A stretch of DNA of 64,000 bases. Source: Piscicola geometra (Eukaryota; Annelida; Clitellata; Hirudinida; Piscicolidae). Of this stretch, positions 10,257 through 24,568 are shown in pieces (within the stretch, counting starts at the first letter, position 1; every line of letters begins with the position of its first letter). The stretch spans positions 4,255,400 to 4,319,399 of the forward strand of contig OX030971.1 in assembly GCA_943735955.1 (NCBI GenBank). Direction: 5' to 3'. Made by a program: the position numbers and the translations under genes. A model generated the notes under the pieces. It was not told where the DNA came from. It ran no database searches and saw only the letters and a list, made by a program, of their open reading frames with translations.

Positions 10257-13200
10257 GACGATGAAGACGATGAAGACGATGAAGACGATGAAGACGGTGA
10301 AGACGATAAAGACGATAAAGACGGTGAAGACGATGAAGACGATGAAGACGAACGATGAAGACGGTGAAGACGATGAAGACGATGAAGACGATGAAGACGA
10401 TGAAGACGGTGGAGACGGTGAAGACGGTGAAGACGGTGAAGACGGTGAAGACGGTGAAGACGGTGAAGACGGTGAAGACGGTGAAGACGATGAAGACGAT
10501 GAAGACGATGAAGACGGTGAAGACGATGAAGACGATGAAGACGATGAAGACGATGAAGACGATGAAGACGATGAAGACGGTGAAGACGATGAAGACGATG
10601 AAGAAAGTGAAGACGATGAAGACGATGAAGACGATGAAGACGGTGAAGACGGTGAAGACGGTGAAGACGATGAAGACGGTGAAGACGATGAAGACGATGA
10701 AGACGGTGAAGATGATGAAAACGGTGAAGACGGTGAAGACGATGAAGACGATGAAGACGATGAAGACGATGAAGAAGGTGAAGACGGTGAAGACGGTGAA
10801 GACGGTGAAGACGATGAAGAGGGTGAAGACGATGAAGACGATGAAGACGGTGAAGACGATAAAGACGATAAAGACGGTGAAGACGATGAAGACGATGAAG
10901 ACGAACGATGAAGACGGTGAAGACGATGAAGACGATGAAGACGATGAAGACGATGAAGACGGTGGAGACGGTGAAGACAGTGAAGACGACGAAGACGGTG
11001 AAGACGGTGAAGACGGTGAAGACGGTGAAGACGGTGAAGACGATGAAGACGATGAAGACGATGAAGACGGTGAAGACGATGAAGACGATGAAGACGATGA
11101 AGAAAGTGAAGACGATGAAGACGATGAAGACGATGAAGACGGTGAAGACGGTGAAGACGATGAAGACGGTTAAGACGATGAAGACGATGAAGACGGTGAA
11201 GATGATGAAAACGGTGAAGACGGTGAAGAGGGTGAAGACGATGAAGACGATGAAGACGGTGTAGACGATGAAGACGATGAAGACGGTGAAGACGATGAAG
11301 AAGATGAAGACGATGAAGACGATGAAGACGATGAAGACGATGAAGACGATGAAGACGGTGAAGACGATGAAGACGATGAAGAAAGTGAAGACGATGAAGA
11401 CGATGAAGACGATGAAGACGGTGAAGACGGTGAAGACGATGAAGACGATGAAGACGAACGATGAAGACGGTGAAGACGATGAAGACGATGAAGACGATGA
11501 AGACGATGAAGACGGTGGAGACGGTGAAGACGGTGAAGACGGTGAAGACGGTGAAGACGGTGAAGACGGTGAAGACGGTGAAGACGATGAAGACGATGAA
11601 GACGATGAAGACGGTGAAGACGGTGAAGACGGTGAAGACGATGAAGACGGTGAAGACGATGAAGACGATGAAGACGGTGAAGATGATGAAAACGGTGAAG
11701 ACGGTGAAGACGATGAAGACGATGAAGACGATGAAGACGATGAAGAAGGTGAAGACGGTGAAGACGGTGAAGACGGTGAAGACGATGAAGAGGGTGAAGA
11801 CGATGAAGACGATGAAGACGGTGAAGACGATAAAGACGATAAAGACGGTGAAGACGATGAAGACGATGAAGACGAACGATGAAGACGGTGAAGACGATGA
11901 AGACGATGAAGACGATGAAGACGGTGGAGACGGTAAAGACAGTGAAGACGACGAAGACGGTGAAGACGGTGAAGACGGTGAAGACGGTGAAGACGGTGAA
12001 GACGATGAAGACGATGAAGACGATGAAGACGGTGAAGACGATGAAAACGATGAAGACGATGAAGAAAGTGAAGACGATGAAGACGATGAAGACGATGAAG
12101 ACGGTGAAGACGGTGAAGACGATGAAGACGGTGAAGACGATGAAGACGATGAAGACGGTGAAGATGATGAAAACGGTGAAGACGGTGAAGAGGGTGAAGA
12201 CGATGAAGACGGTGTAGACGATGAAGACGATGAAGACGGTGAAGACGATGAAGAAGATGAAGACGATGAAGACGATGAAGACGATGAAGACGATGAAGAC
12301 GATGAAGACGGTGAAGACGATGAAGACGATGAAGAAAGTGAAGACGATGAAGACGATGAAGACGATGAAGACGGTGAAGACGGTGAAGACGATGAAGACG
12401 ATGAAGACGAACGATGAAGACGGTGAAGACGATGAAGACGATGAAGACGATGAAGACGATGAAGACGGTGGAGACGGTGAAGACGGTGAAGACGGTGAAG
12501 ACGGTGAAGACGGTGAAGACGGTGAAGACGGTGAAGACGGTGAAGACGATGAAGACGATGAAGACGATGAAGACGGTGAAGACGATGAAGACGATGAAGA
12601 CGATGAAGACGATGAAGACGATGAAGACGATGAAGACGGTGAAGACGATGAAGACGATGAAGAAAGTGAAGACGATGAAGACGGTGGAGACGGTGGAAAC
12701 GGTGAAGACGGTGAAGACGGTGAAGACGGTGAAGACGGTGAAGACGGTGAAGACGGTGAAGACGATGAAGACGATGAAGACGATGAAGACGGTGAAGACG
12801 ATGAAGACGATGAAGACGATGAAGACGATGAAGACGATGAAGACGATGAAGACGGTGAAGACGATGAAGACGATGAAGAAAGTGAAGACGATGAAGACGA
12901 TGAAGACGATGAAGACGGTGAAGACGGTGAAGACGGTGAAGACGATGAAGACGGTGAAGACGATGAAGACGATGAAGACGGTGAAGATGATGAAAACGGT
13001 GAAGACGGTGAAGACGATGAAGACGATGAAGACGATGAAGACGATGAAGAAGGTGAAGACGGTGAAGACGGTGAAGACGGTGAAGACGATGAAGAGGGTG
13101 AAGACGATGAAGACGATGAAGACGGTGAAGACGATAAAGACGATAAAGACGGTGAAGACGATGAAGACGATGAAGACGAACGATGAAGACGGTGAAGACG

Positions 13201-16200
13201 ATGAAGACGATGAAGACGATGAAGACGATGAAGACGATGAAGACGATGAAGACGGTGAAGACGATGAAGACGATGAAGAAAGTGAAGACGATGAAGACGA
13301 TGAAGACGATGAAGACGGTGAAGACGATGAAGACGATGAAGACGGTGAAGATGATGAAAACGGTGAAGACGGTGAAGACGATGAAGACGATGAAGACGAT
13401 GAAGACGATGAAGAAGGTGAAGACGGTGAAGACGGTGAAGACGGTGAAGACGATGAAGAGGGTGAAGACGATGAAGAGGATGAAGACGGTGAAGACGATA
13501 AAGACGATAAAGACGGTGAAGACGATGAAGACGATGAAGACGAATGATGAAGACGGTGAAGACGATGAAGACGATGAAGACGATGAAGACGATGAAGACG
13601 ATGAAGACGGTGGAGACGGTGAAGACAGTGAAGACGACGAAGACGGTGAAGACGGTGAAGACGGTGAAGACGGTGAAGACGGTGAAGACGATGAAGACGA
13701 TGAAGACGATGAAGACGGTGAAGACGATGAAGACGATGAAGACGATGAAGAAAGTGAAGACGATGAAGACGATGAAGACGATGAAGACGGTGAAGACGGT
13801 GAAGACGATGAAGACGGTGAAGACGATGAAGACGATGAAGACGGTGAAGATGATGAAAACGGTGAAGACGGTGAAGAGGGTGAAGACGATGAAGACGATG
13901 AAGACGGTGTAGACGATGAAGACGATGAAGACGGTGAAGACGATGAAGAAGATGAAGACGATGAAGACGATGAAGACGATGAAGACGATGAAGACGATGA
14001 AGACGGTGAAGACGATGAAGACGATGAAGAAAGTGAAGACGATGAAGACGATGAAGACGATGAAGACGGTGAAGACGGTGAAGACGATGAAGACGATGAA
14101 GACGAACGATGAAGACGGTGAAGACGATGAAGACGATGAAGACGATGAAGACGATGAAGACGGTGGAGACGGTGAAGACGGTGAAGACGGTGAAGACGGT
14201 GAAGACGGTGAAGACGGTGAAGACGGTGAAGACGGTGAAGACGATGAAGACGATGAAGACGATGAAGACGGTGAAGACGATGAAGACGATGAAGACGATG
14301 AAGACGATGAAGACGATGAAGACGATGAAGACGGTGAAGACGATGAAGACGATGAAGAAAGTGAAGACGATGAAGACGATGAAGACGATGAAGACGGTGA
14401 AGACGGTGAAGACGGTGAAGACGATGAAGACGGTGAAGACGATGAAGACGATGAAGACGGTGAAGATGATGAAAACGGTGAAGACGGTGAAGACGATGAA
14501 GACGATGAAGACGATGAAGACGATGAAGAAGGTGAAGACGGTGAAGACGGTGAAGACGGTGAAGACGATGAAGACGATGAAGACGGTGAAGACGATGAAG
14601 AAGATGAAGACGATGAAGACGATGAAGACGATGAAGACGATGAAGACGATGAAGACGGTGAAGACGATGAAGACGATGAAGAAAGTGAAGACGATGAAGA
14701 CGATGAAGACGATGAAGACGGTGAAGACGGTGAAGACGATGAAGACGATGAAGACGAACGATGAAGACGGTGAAGACGATGAAGACGATGAAGACGATGA
14801 AGACGATGAAGACGGTGGAGACGGTGAAGACGGTGAAGACGGTGAAGACGGTGAAGACGGTGAAGACGGTGAAGACGGTGAAGACGATGAAGACGATGAA
14901 GACGATGAAGACGGTGAAGACGGTGAAGACGGTGAAGACGATGAAGACGGTGAAGACGATGAAGACGATGAAGACGGTGAAGATGATGAAAACGGTGAAG
15001 ACGGTGAAGACGATGAAGACGATGAAGACGATGAAGACGATGAAGAAGGTGAAGACGGTGAAGACGGTGAAGACGGTGAAGACGATGAAGAGGGTGAAGA
15101 CGATGAAGACGATGAAGACGGTGAAGACGATAAAGACGATAAAGACGGTGAAGACGATGAAGACGATGAAGACGAACGATGAAGACGGTGAAGACGATGA
15201 AGACGATGAAGACGATGAAGACGGTGGAGACGGTAAAGACAGTGAAGACGACGAAGACGGTGAAGACGGTGAAGACGGTGAAGACGGTGAAGACGGTGAA
15301 GACGATGAAGACGATGAAGACGATGAAGACGGTGAAGACGATGAAAACGATGAAGACGATGAAGAAAGTGAAGACGATGAAGACGATGAAGACGATGAAG
15401 ACGGTGAAGACGGTGAAGACGATGAAGACGGTGAAGACGATGAAGACGATGAAGACGGTGAAGATGATGAAAACGGTGAAGACGGTGAAGAGGGTGAAGA
15501 CGATGAAGACGGTGTAGACGATGAAGACGATGAAGACGGTGAAGACGATGAAGAAGATGAAGACGATGAAGACGATGAAGACGATGAAGACGATGAAGAC
15601 GATGAAGACGGTGAAGACGATGAAGACGATGAAGACGATGAAGACGATGAAGACGGTGAAGACGGTGAAGACGATGAAGACGATGAAGACGAACGATGAA
15701 GACGGTGAAGACGATGAAGACGATGAAGACGATGAAGACGATGAAGACGGTGGAGACGGTGAAGACGGTGAAGACGGTGAAGACGGTGAAGACGGTGAAG
15801 ACGGTGAAGACGGTGAAGACGGTGAAGACGATGAAGACGATGAAGACGATGAAGACGGTGAAGACGATGAAGACGATGAAGACGATGAAGACGATGAAGA
15901 CGATGAAGACGATGAAGACGGTGAAGACGATGAAGACGATGAAGAAAGTGAAGACGATGAAGACGGTGGAGACGGTGGAAACGGTGAAGACGGTGAAGAC
16001 GGTGAAGACGGTGAAGACGGTGAAGACGGTGAAGACGGTGAAGACGATGAAGACGATGAAGACGATGAAGACGGTGAAGACGATGAAGACGATGAAGACG
16101 ATGAAGACGATGAAGACGATGAAGACGATGAAGACGGTGAAGACGATGAAGACGATGAAGAAAGTGAAGACGATGAAGACGATGAAGACGATGAAGACGG

Positions 16201-19200
16201 TGAAGACGGTGAAGACGGTGAAGACGATGAAGACGGTGAAGACGATGAAGACGATGAAGACGGTGAAGATGATGAAAACGGTGAAGACGGTGAAGACGAT
16301 GAAGACGATGAAGACGATGAAGACGATGAAGAAGGTGAAGACGGTGAAGACGGTGAAGACGGTGAAGACGATGAAGAGGGTGAAGACGATGAAGACGATG
16401 AAGACGGTGAAGACGATAAAGACGATAAAGACGGTGAAGACGATGAAGACGATGAAGACGAACGATGAAGACGGTGAAGACGATGAAGACGATGAAGACG
16501 ATGAAGACGATGAAGACGATGAAGACGATGAAGACGGTGAAGACGATGAAGACGATGAAGAAAGTGAAGACGATGAAGACGATGAAGACGATGAAGACGG
16601 TGAAGATGATGAAGACGATGAAGACGGTGAAGATGATGAAAACGGTGAAGACGGTGAAGACGATGAAGACGATGAAGACGATGAAGACGATGAAGAAGGT
16701 GAAGACGGTGAAGACGGTGAAGACGGTGAAGACGATGAAGAGGGTGAAGACGATGAAGAGGATGAAGACGGTGAAGACGATAAAGACGATAAAGACGGTG
16801 AAGACGATGAAGACGATGAAGACGAATGATGAAGACGGTGAAGACGATGAAGACGATGAAGACGATGAAGACGATGAAGACGATGAAGACGGTGGAGACG
16901 GTGAAGACAGTGAAGACGACGAAGACGGTGAAGACGGTGAAGACGGTGAAGACGGTGAAGACGGTGAAGACGATGAAGACGATGAAGACGATGAAGACGG
17001 TGAAGACGATGAAGACGATGAAGACGATGAAGAAAGTGAAGACGATGAAGACGATGAAGACGATGAAGACGGTGAAGACGGTGAAGACGATGAAGACGGT
17101 GAAGACGATGAAGACGATGAAGACGGTGAAGATGATGAAAACGGTGAAGACGGTGAAGAGGGTGAAGACGATGAAGACGATGAAGACGGTGTAGACGATG
17201 AAGACGATGAAGACGGTGAAGACGATGAAGAAGATGAAGACGATGAAGACGATGAAGACGATGAAGACGATGAAGACGATGAAGACGGTGAAGACGATGA
17301 AGACGATGAAGAAAGTGAAGACGATGAAGACGATGAAGACGATGAAGACGGTGAAGACGGTGAAGACGATGAAGACGATGAAGACGAACGATGAAGACGG
17401 TGAAGACGATGAAGACGATGAAGACGATGAAGACGATGAAGACGGTGGAGACGGTGAAGACGGTGAAGACGGTGAAGACGGTGAAGACGGTGAAGACGGT
17501 GAAGACGGTGAAGACGGTGAAGACGATGAAGACGATGAAGACGATGAAGACGGTGAAGACGATGAAGACGATGAAGACGATGAAGACGATGAAGACGATG
17601 AAGACGATGAAGACGGTGAAGACGATGAAGACGATGAAGAAAGTGAAGACGATGAAGACGATGAAGACGATGAAGACGGTGAAGACGGTGAAGACGGTGA
17701 AGACGATGAAGACGGTGAAGACGATGAAGACGATGAAGACGGTGAAGATGATGAAAACGGTGAAGACGGTGAAGACGATGAAGACGATGAAGACGATGAA
17801 GACGATGAAGAAGGTGAAGACGGTGAAGACGGTGAAGACGGTGAAGACGATGAAGAGGGTGAAGACGATGAAGACGATGAAGACGGTGAAGACGATAAAG
17901 ACGATAAAGACGGTGAAGACGATGAAGACGATGAAGACGAACGATGAAGACGGTGAAGACGATGAAGACGATGAAGACGATGAAGACGATGAAGACGGTG
18001 GAGACGGTGAAGACAGTGAAGACGACGAAGACGGTGAAGACGGTGAAGACGGTGAAGACGGTGAAGACGATGAAGACGATGAAGACGATGAAGACGGTGA
18101 AGACGATGAAGACGATGAAGACGATGAAGAAAGTGAAGACGATGAAGACGATGAAGACGATGAAGACGGTGAAGACGGTGAAGACGATGAAGACGGTGAA
18201 GACGATGAAGACGATGAAGACGGTGAAGATGATGAAAACGGTGAAGACGGTGAAGAGGGTGAAGACGATGAAGACGATGAAGACGGTGTAGACGATGAAG
18301 ACGGTGAAGACGATGAAGAAGATGAAGACGATGAAGACGATGAAGACGATGAAGACGATGAAGACGATGAAGACGGTGAAGACGATGAAGACGATGAAGA
18401 AAGTGAAGACGATGAAGACGATGAAGACGATGAAGACGGTGAAGACGGTGAAGACGATGAAGACGGTGAAGACGATGAAGACGATGAAGACGGTGAAGAC
18501 GGTGAAGATGATGAAAACGGTGAAGACGGTGAAGACGATGAAGACGATGAAGACGATGAAGAAGGTGAAGACGGTGAAGACGGTGAAGACGGTGAAGACG
18601 ATGAAGACGGTGAAGACGATGAAGACGGTGAAGAGGGTGAAGACGGTGAAGACGGTGAAGACGATGAAGACGGTGAAGACGATGAAGACGATGAAGACGG
18701 TGAAGACAGTGAAGACGATGAAGACGGTAAAGACGGTAAAGACGGTGAAGACGATGAAGACGGTGAAGAGGGTGAAGAGGGTGAAGACGATGAAGACGAT
18801 GAAGACGGTAAAGACGATGAAGACGATGAAGACGATGAAGACGGTGAAGACGGTGAAGACGGTGAAGACGGTGAAGAGGGTGAAGACGATGAAGACGGTG
18901 TAGACGATGAAGACGATGAAGACGGTGAAGACGATGAAGAAGATGAAGACGATGAAAACGATGAAGACGATGAAGACGGTGAAGACGATGAAGACGATGA
19001 AGACGATGAAGAAAGTGAAGACGATGAAGACGATGAAGACGATGAAGACGGTGAAGACGGTGAAGACGATGAAGACGGTGAAGACGATGAAGACGATGAA
19101 GACGGTGAAGATGATGAAAACGGTGAAGACGGTGAAGAGGGTGAAGACGATGAAGACGATGAAGACGGTGTAGACGATGAAGACGATGAAGACGGTGAAG

Positions 19201-21286
19201 ACGATGAAGACGATGAAGAAAGTGAAGACGATGAAGACGATGAAGACGATGAAGACGGTGAAGACGGTGAAGACGATGAAGACGATGAAGACGAACGATG
19301 AAGACGGTGAAGACGATGAAGACGATGAAGACGATGAAGACGATGAAGACGGTGGAGACGGTGAAGACGGTGAAGACGGTGAAGACGGTGAAGACGGTGA
19401 AGACGGTGAAGACGGTGAAGACGGTGAAGACGATGAAGACGATGAAGACGATGAAGACGGTGAAGACGATGAAGACGATGAAGACGATGAAGACGATGAA
19501 GACGATGAAGACGATGAAGACGGTGAAGACGATGAAGACGATGAAGAAAGTGAAGACGATGAAGACGATGAAGACGATGAAGACGGTGAAGACGGTGAAG
19601 ACGGTGAAGACGATGAAGACGGTGAAGACGATGAAGACGATGAAGACGGTGAAGATGATGAAAACGGTGAAGACGGTGAAGACGATGAAGACGATGAAGA
19701 CGATGAACACGATGAAGAAGGTGAAGACGGTGAAGACGGTGAAGACGGTGAAGACGATGAAGAGGGTGAAGACGATGAAGACGATGAAGACGGTGAAGAC
19801 GATAAAGACGATAAAGACGGTGAAGACGATGAAGACGATGAAGACGAACGATGAAGACGGTGAAGACGATGAAGACGATGAAGACGATGAAGACGATGAA
19901 GACGGTGGAGACGGTGAAGACAGTGAAGACGACGAAGACGGTGAAGACGGTGAAGACGGTGAAGACGGTGAAGACGATGAAGACGATGAAGACGATGAAG
20001 ACGGTGAAGACGATGAAGACGATGAAGACGATGAAGAAAGTGAAGACGATGAAGACGATGAAGACGATGAAGACGGTGAAGACGGTGAAGACGATGAAGA
20101 CGGTGAAGACGATGAAGACGATGAAGACGGTGAAGATGATGAAAACGGTGAAGACGGTGAAGAGGGTGAAGACGATGAAGACGATGAAGACGGTGTAGAC
20201 GATGAAGACGGTGAAGACGATGAAGAAGATGAAGACGATGAAGACGATGAAGACGATGAAGACGATGAAGACGATGAAGACGGTGAAGACGATGAAGACG
20301 ATGAAGAAAGTGAAGACGATGAAGACGATGAAGACGATGAAGACGGTGAAGACGGTGAAGACGATGAAGACGGTGAAGACGATGAAGACGATGAAGACGG
20401 TGAAGACGGTGAAGATGATGAAAACGGTGAAGACGGTGAAGACGATGAAGACGATGAAGACGATGAAGAAGGTGAAGACGGTGAAGACGGTGAAGACGGT
20501 GAAGACGATGAAGACGGTGAAGACGATGAAGACGGTGAAGAGGGTGAAGACGGTGAAGACGGTGAAGACGATGAAGACGGTGAAGACGATGAAGACGATG
20601 AAGACGGTGAAGACAGTGAAGACGATGAAGACGGTAAAGACGGTGAAGACGGTGAAGACGATGAAGACGGTGAAGAGGGTGAAGAGGGTGAAGACGATGA
20701 AGACGATGAAGACGGTAAAGACGATGAAGACGATGAAGACGATGAAGACGGTGAAGACGGTGAAGACGGTGAAGACGGTGAAGAGGGTGAAGACGATGAA
20801 GACGGTGTAGACGATGAAGACGATGAAGACGGTGAAGACGATGAAGAAGATGAAGACGATGAAGACGATGAAGACGATGAAGACGGTGAAGACAGTGAAG
20901 ACGATGAAGACGGTAAAGACGGTGAAGACGGTGAAGACGATGAAGACGGTGAAGAGGGTGAAGAGGGTGAAGACGATGAAGACGATGAAGACGGTAAAGA
21001 CGATGAAGACGATGAAGACGATGAAGACGGTGAAGACGGTGAAGACGGTGAAGACGGTGAAGAGGGTGAAGACGATGAAGACGATGAAGACGGTGTAGAC
21101 GATGAAGACGATGAAGACGGTGAAGACGATGAAGAAGATGAAGACGATGAAGACGATGAAGACGATGAAGACGGTGAAGACGGTGAAGACGGTGAAGACG
21201 GTGAAGACGATGAAGACGGTGAAGACGGTGAAGACGATGAAGACGGTGAAGATGATGAAGACGGTGAAGACGATGAAGACGATGAA
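10257..21286 (+). repeat. 9-bp array A3 with kilobase-scale internal duplications
   Basis: 11,030 bp, 5 modulo 9, matching seventeen 13-bp units (17 x 4 = 68, which is 5 modulo 9). The 13-bp units end near 10337, 10911, 11459, 11882, 12417, 13186, 13547, 14112, 14761, 15182, 15699, 16468, 16829, 17394, 17947, 19301 and 19854. Two copies use GAAGACGAATGAT (13547 and 16829). The order of spacings shows a tandem duplication of about 3.28-3.30 kb (11459-14760 and 14761-about 18040) and another of 1,907 bp (17394-19300 and 19301-21207). Confidence 0.95.
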
Positions 21287-21908
21287 AGGTGTTGGTTAAT
21301 ATAGACAGCCGTTAAAATAAAATTGTTTCAATCTTATCGTCTCTTATACGGCCTTATTTTCGTTTCACCAAAAATGAAACTCGATGTCTCACGCTAGTTA
21401 ACTCTTGTATATTCTATAGGTATAGGCATGCTTCGAAACTCAAGATAATAAAGTTTCAAATGGCAACTCTTGTCAAATGAACTTATTTTGAAATTTGTCT
21501 CATGATTGAACGAACGATTTTTTAAAAATTTAATTATTAAATTTTTTTCACTGGCAATGAAATTCCACGCTAGGCCGAGATCCTCGCCGCTCCGGTCGAA
21601 TGCGCGAGAAAACATGTTTTAATCGGCTTGGGTCCCATTGAAACGCGATTATAATCTGTAAATTTATTCTTAATTTTCTAAGACTTTCAAGTTTTTCAAC
21701 GGCATCCGCCGTCGCATCTCCTATCTCCCTCGATGACCTCTCACTTAGCGTATTAACAACTCGTTTCGATCTTATCGTCTATTTATCGAGAATAAAATTT
21801 TTTTTGCTTTATTCACCTCCCTTAGTTAAGGAAAAAAGATAGATATGACCCCGCGGGCAGTCTCCGGGAAACGAAAGATTTTGGATTCCGGGTGAAGTAT
21901 GGTTGCAA
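21287..21908 (+). repeat. 622-bp spacer S4
   Basis: Private changes include GGTTAATATAGACAGCCG, TTTCACCAAAAATG and AATTTATTCT. The 18S-like part is at 21845-21908 and has AAACGAAAG. Confidence 0.95.
21845..21908 (+). pseudogene. 18S rRNA fragment in S4
   Basis: The 64-bp fragment is intact and adjacent to array A4. Confidence 0.8.
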
Positions 21909-23946
21909 GACGATGAAGACGATGAAGACGATGAAGACGGTGAAGACGATAAAGACGATAAAGACGGTGAAGACGATGAAGACGATGAAGACGAACGATG
22001 AAGACGGTGAAGACGATGAAGACGATGAAGACGATGAAGACGATGAAGACGGTGGAGACGGTGAAGACAGTGAAGACGACGAAGAAGGTGAAGACGGTGA
22101 AGACGGTGAAGACGGTGAAGACGATGAAGACGATGAAGACGATGAAGACGGTGAAGACGATGAAGACGATGAAGACGATGAAGACGATGAAGACGGTGAA
22201 GACGATGAAGACGATGAAGAAAGTGAAGACGATGAAGACGATGAAGACGATGAAGACGGTGAAGACGGTGAAGACGATGAAGACGGTGAAGACGATGAAG
22301 ACGATGAAGACGGTGAAGATGATGAAAACGGTGAAGACGGTGAAGACGATGAAGACGATGAAGACGATGAAGAAGGTGAAGACGGTGAAGACGGTGAAGA
22401 CGGTGAAGACGATGAAGACGGTGAAGACGATGAAGACGGTGAAGAGGGTGAAGACGGTGAAGACGGTGAAGACGATGAAGACGGTGAAGACGATGAAGAC
22501 GATGAAGACGGTGAAGACAGTGAAGACGATGAAGACGGTAAAGACGGTGAAGACGGTGAAGACGATGAAGACGGTGAAGAGGGTGAAGAGGGTGAAGACG
22601 ATGAAGACGATGAAGACGGTAAAGACGATGAAGACGATGAAGACGATGAAGACGGTGAAGACGGTGAAGACGGTGAAGACGGTGAAGACGGTGAAGACGA
22701 TGAAGACGATGAAGACGGTGTAGACGATGAAGACGATGAAGACGGTGAAGACGATGAAGAAGATGAAGACGATGAAGACGATGAAGACGATGAAGACGAT
22801 GAAGACGATGAAGACGGTGAAGACGATGAAGACGATGAAGAAAGTGAAGACGATGAAGACGATGAAGACGATGAAGACGGTGAAGACGGTGAAGACGATG
22901 AAGACGGTGAAGACGATGAAGACGATGAAGACGGTGAAGATGATGAAAACGGTGAAGACGGTGAAGACGATGAAGACGATGAAGACGATGAAGAAGGTGA
23001 AGACGGTGAAGACGGTGAAGACGGTGAAGACGGTGAAGACGATGAAGACGGTGAAGACGATGAAGACGGTGAAGAGGGTGAAGACGGTGAAGACGGTGAA
23101 GACGATGAAGACGGTGAAGACGATGAAGACGATGAAGACGGTGAAGACAGTGAAGACGATGAAGACGGTAAAGACGGTGAAGACGGTGAAGACGATGAAG
23201 ACGGTGAAGAGGGTGAAGAGGGTGAAGACGATGAAGACGATGAAGACGGTAAAGACGATGAAGACGATGAAGACGATGAAGACGGTGAAGACGGTGAAGA
23301 CGGTGAAGACGGTGAAGAGGGTGAAGACGATGAAGACGATGAAGACGGTGTAGACGATGAAGACGATGAAGACGGTGAAGACGATGAAGAAGATGAAGAC
23401 GATGAAGACGATGAAGACGATGAAGACGGTGAAGACGGTGAAGACGGTGAAGACGATGAAGACGGTGAAGACGATGAAGACGGTGAAGAGGGTGAAGACG
23501 GTGAAGACGGTGAAGACGATGAAGACGGTGAAGACGATGAAGACGATGAAGACGGTGAAGACAGTGAAGACGATGAAGACGGTAAAGACGGTGAAGACGG
23601 TGAAGACGATGAAGACGGTGAAGAGGGTGAAGAGGGTGAAGACGATGAAGACGATGAAGACGGTAAAGACGATGAAGACGATGAAGACGATGAAGACGGT
23701 GAAGACGGTGAAGACGGTGAAGACGGTGAAGAGGGTGAAGACGATGAAGACGATGAAGACGGTGTAGACGATGAAGACGATGAAGACGGTGAAGACGATG
23801 AAGAAGATGAAGACGATGAAGACGATGAAGACGATGAAGACGGTGAAGACGGTGAAGACGGTGAAGACGATGAAGACGGTGAAGACGGTGAAGACGATGA
23901 AGACGGTGAAGACGATGAAGACGGTGAAGACGATGAAGACGATGAA
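21909..23946 (+). repeat. 9-bp array A4
   Basis: 2,038 bp, 4 modulo 9, with one 13-bp unit near 21990. It carries repeated blocks with GGTGTAGACGAT at about 22720, 23347 and 23761. Confidence 0.95.
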
Positions 23947-24568
23947 AGGTGTTTGTTGATATAGACAGCAGTTAAAATAAAATTGTTTCAATCTTATCGT
24001 CTCTTATACGGCCTTATTTTCGTTTCACAAAAATTGAAACTCGATGTCTCACGCTAGTTAACTCTTGTATATTCTATAGGTATAGGCATGCTTCAAAACT
24101 CAAGATAATAAAGTTTCAAATGGCAACTCTTGTCAAAGGAACTTATTTTGAAATTTGTCTCATGATTGAACGAACGATTTTTAAAAAATTTAATTATTAA
24201 ATTTTTCTCACTGGCAATGAAATTCCACACTAGGCCGAGATCCTCGCCGCTCCGGTCGAATGCGCGAGAAAACATGTTTTAATCGGCTTGGGTCCCATTG
24301 AAACGCGATTATAATCTGTAAATTTACTCTTAATTTTCTAAGACTTTCAAGTTTTTCAACGGCATCCGCCGTCGCATCTCCTATCTCCCTCGATGACCTC
24401 TCACTTAGCGTATTAACAACTCGTTTCGATCTTATCGTCTATTTATCGAGAATAAAATTTTTTTTGCTTTATTCACCTCCCTTAGTTAAGGAAAAAAGAT
24501 AGATATGACCCCGCGGGCAGTCTCCGGGAAACGAAAGATTTTGGATTCCGGGTGAAGTATGGTTGCAA
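23947..24568 (+). repeat. 622-bp spacer S5
   Basis: Starts AGGTGTTTGTTG, a form shared with S6, S7, S8 and S10. Private changes include GCTTCAAAACTC, GTCAAAGGAAC and CCACACTAGG. Shares TTTTTCTCACTGG with S8. The 18S-like part is at 24505-24568. Confidence 0.95.
24505..24568 (+). pseudogene. 18S rRNA fragment in S5
   Basis: 64 bp with the AAACGAAAG form. Confidence 0.8.
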
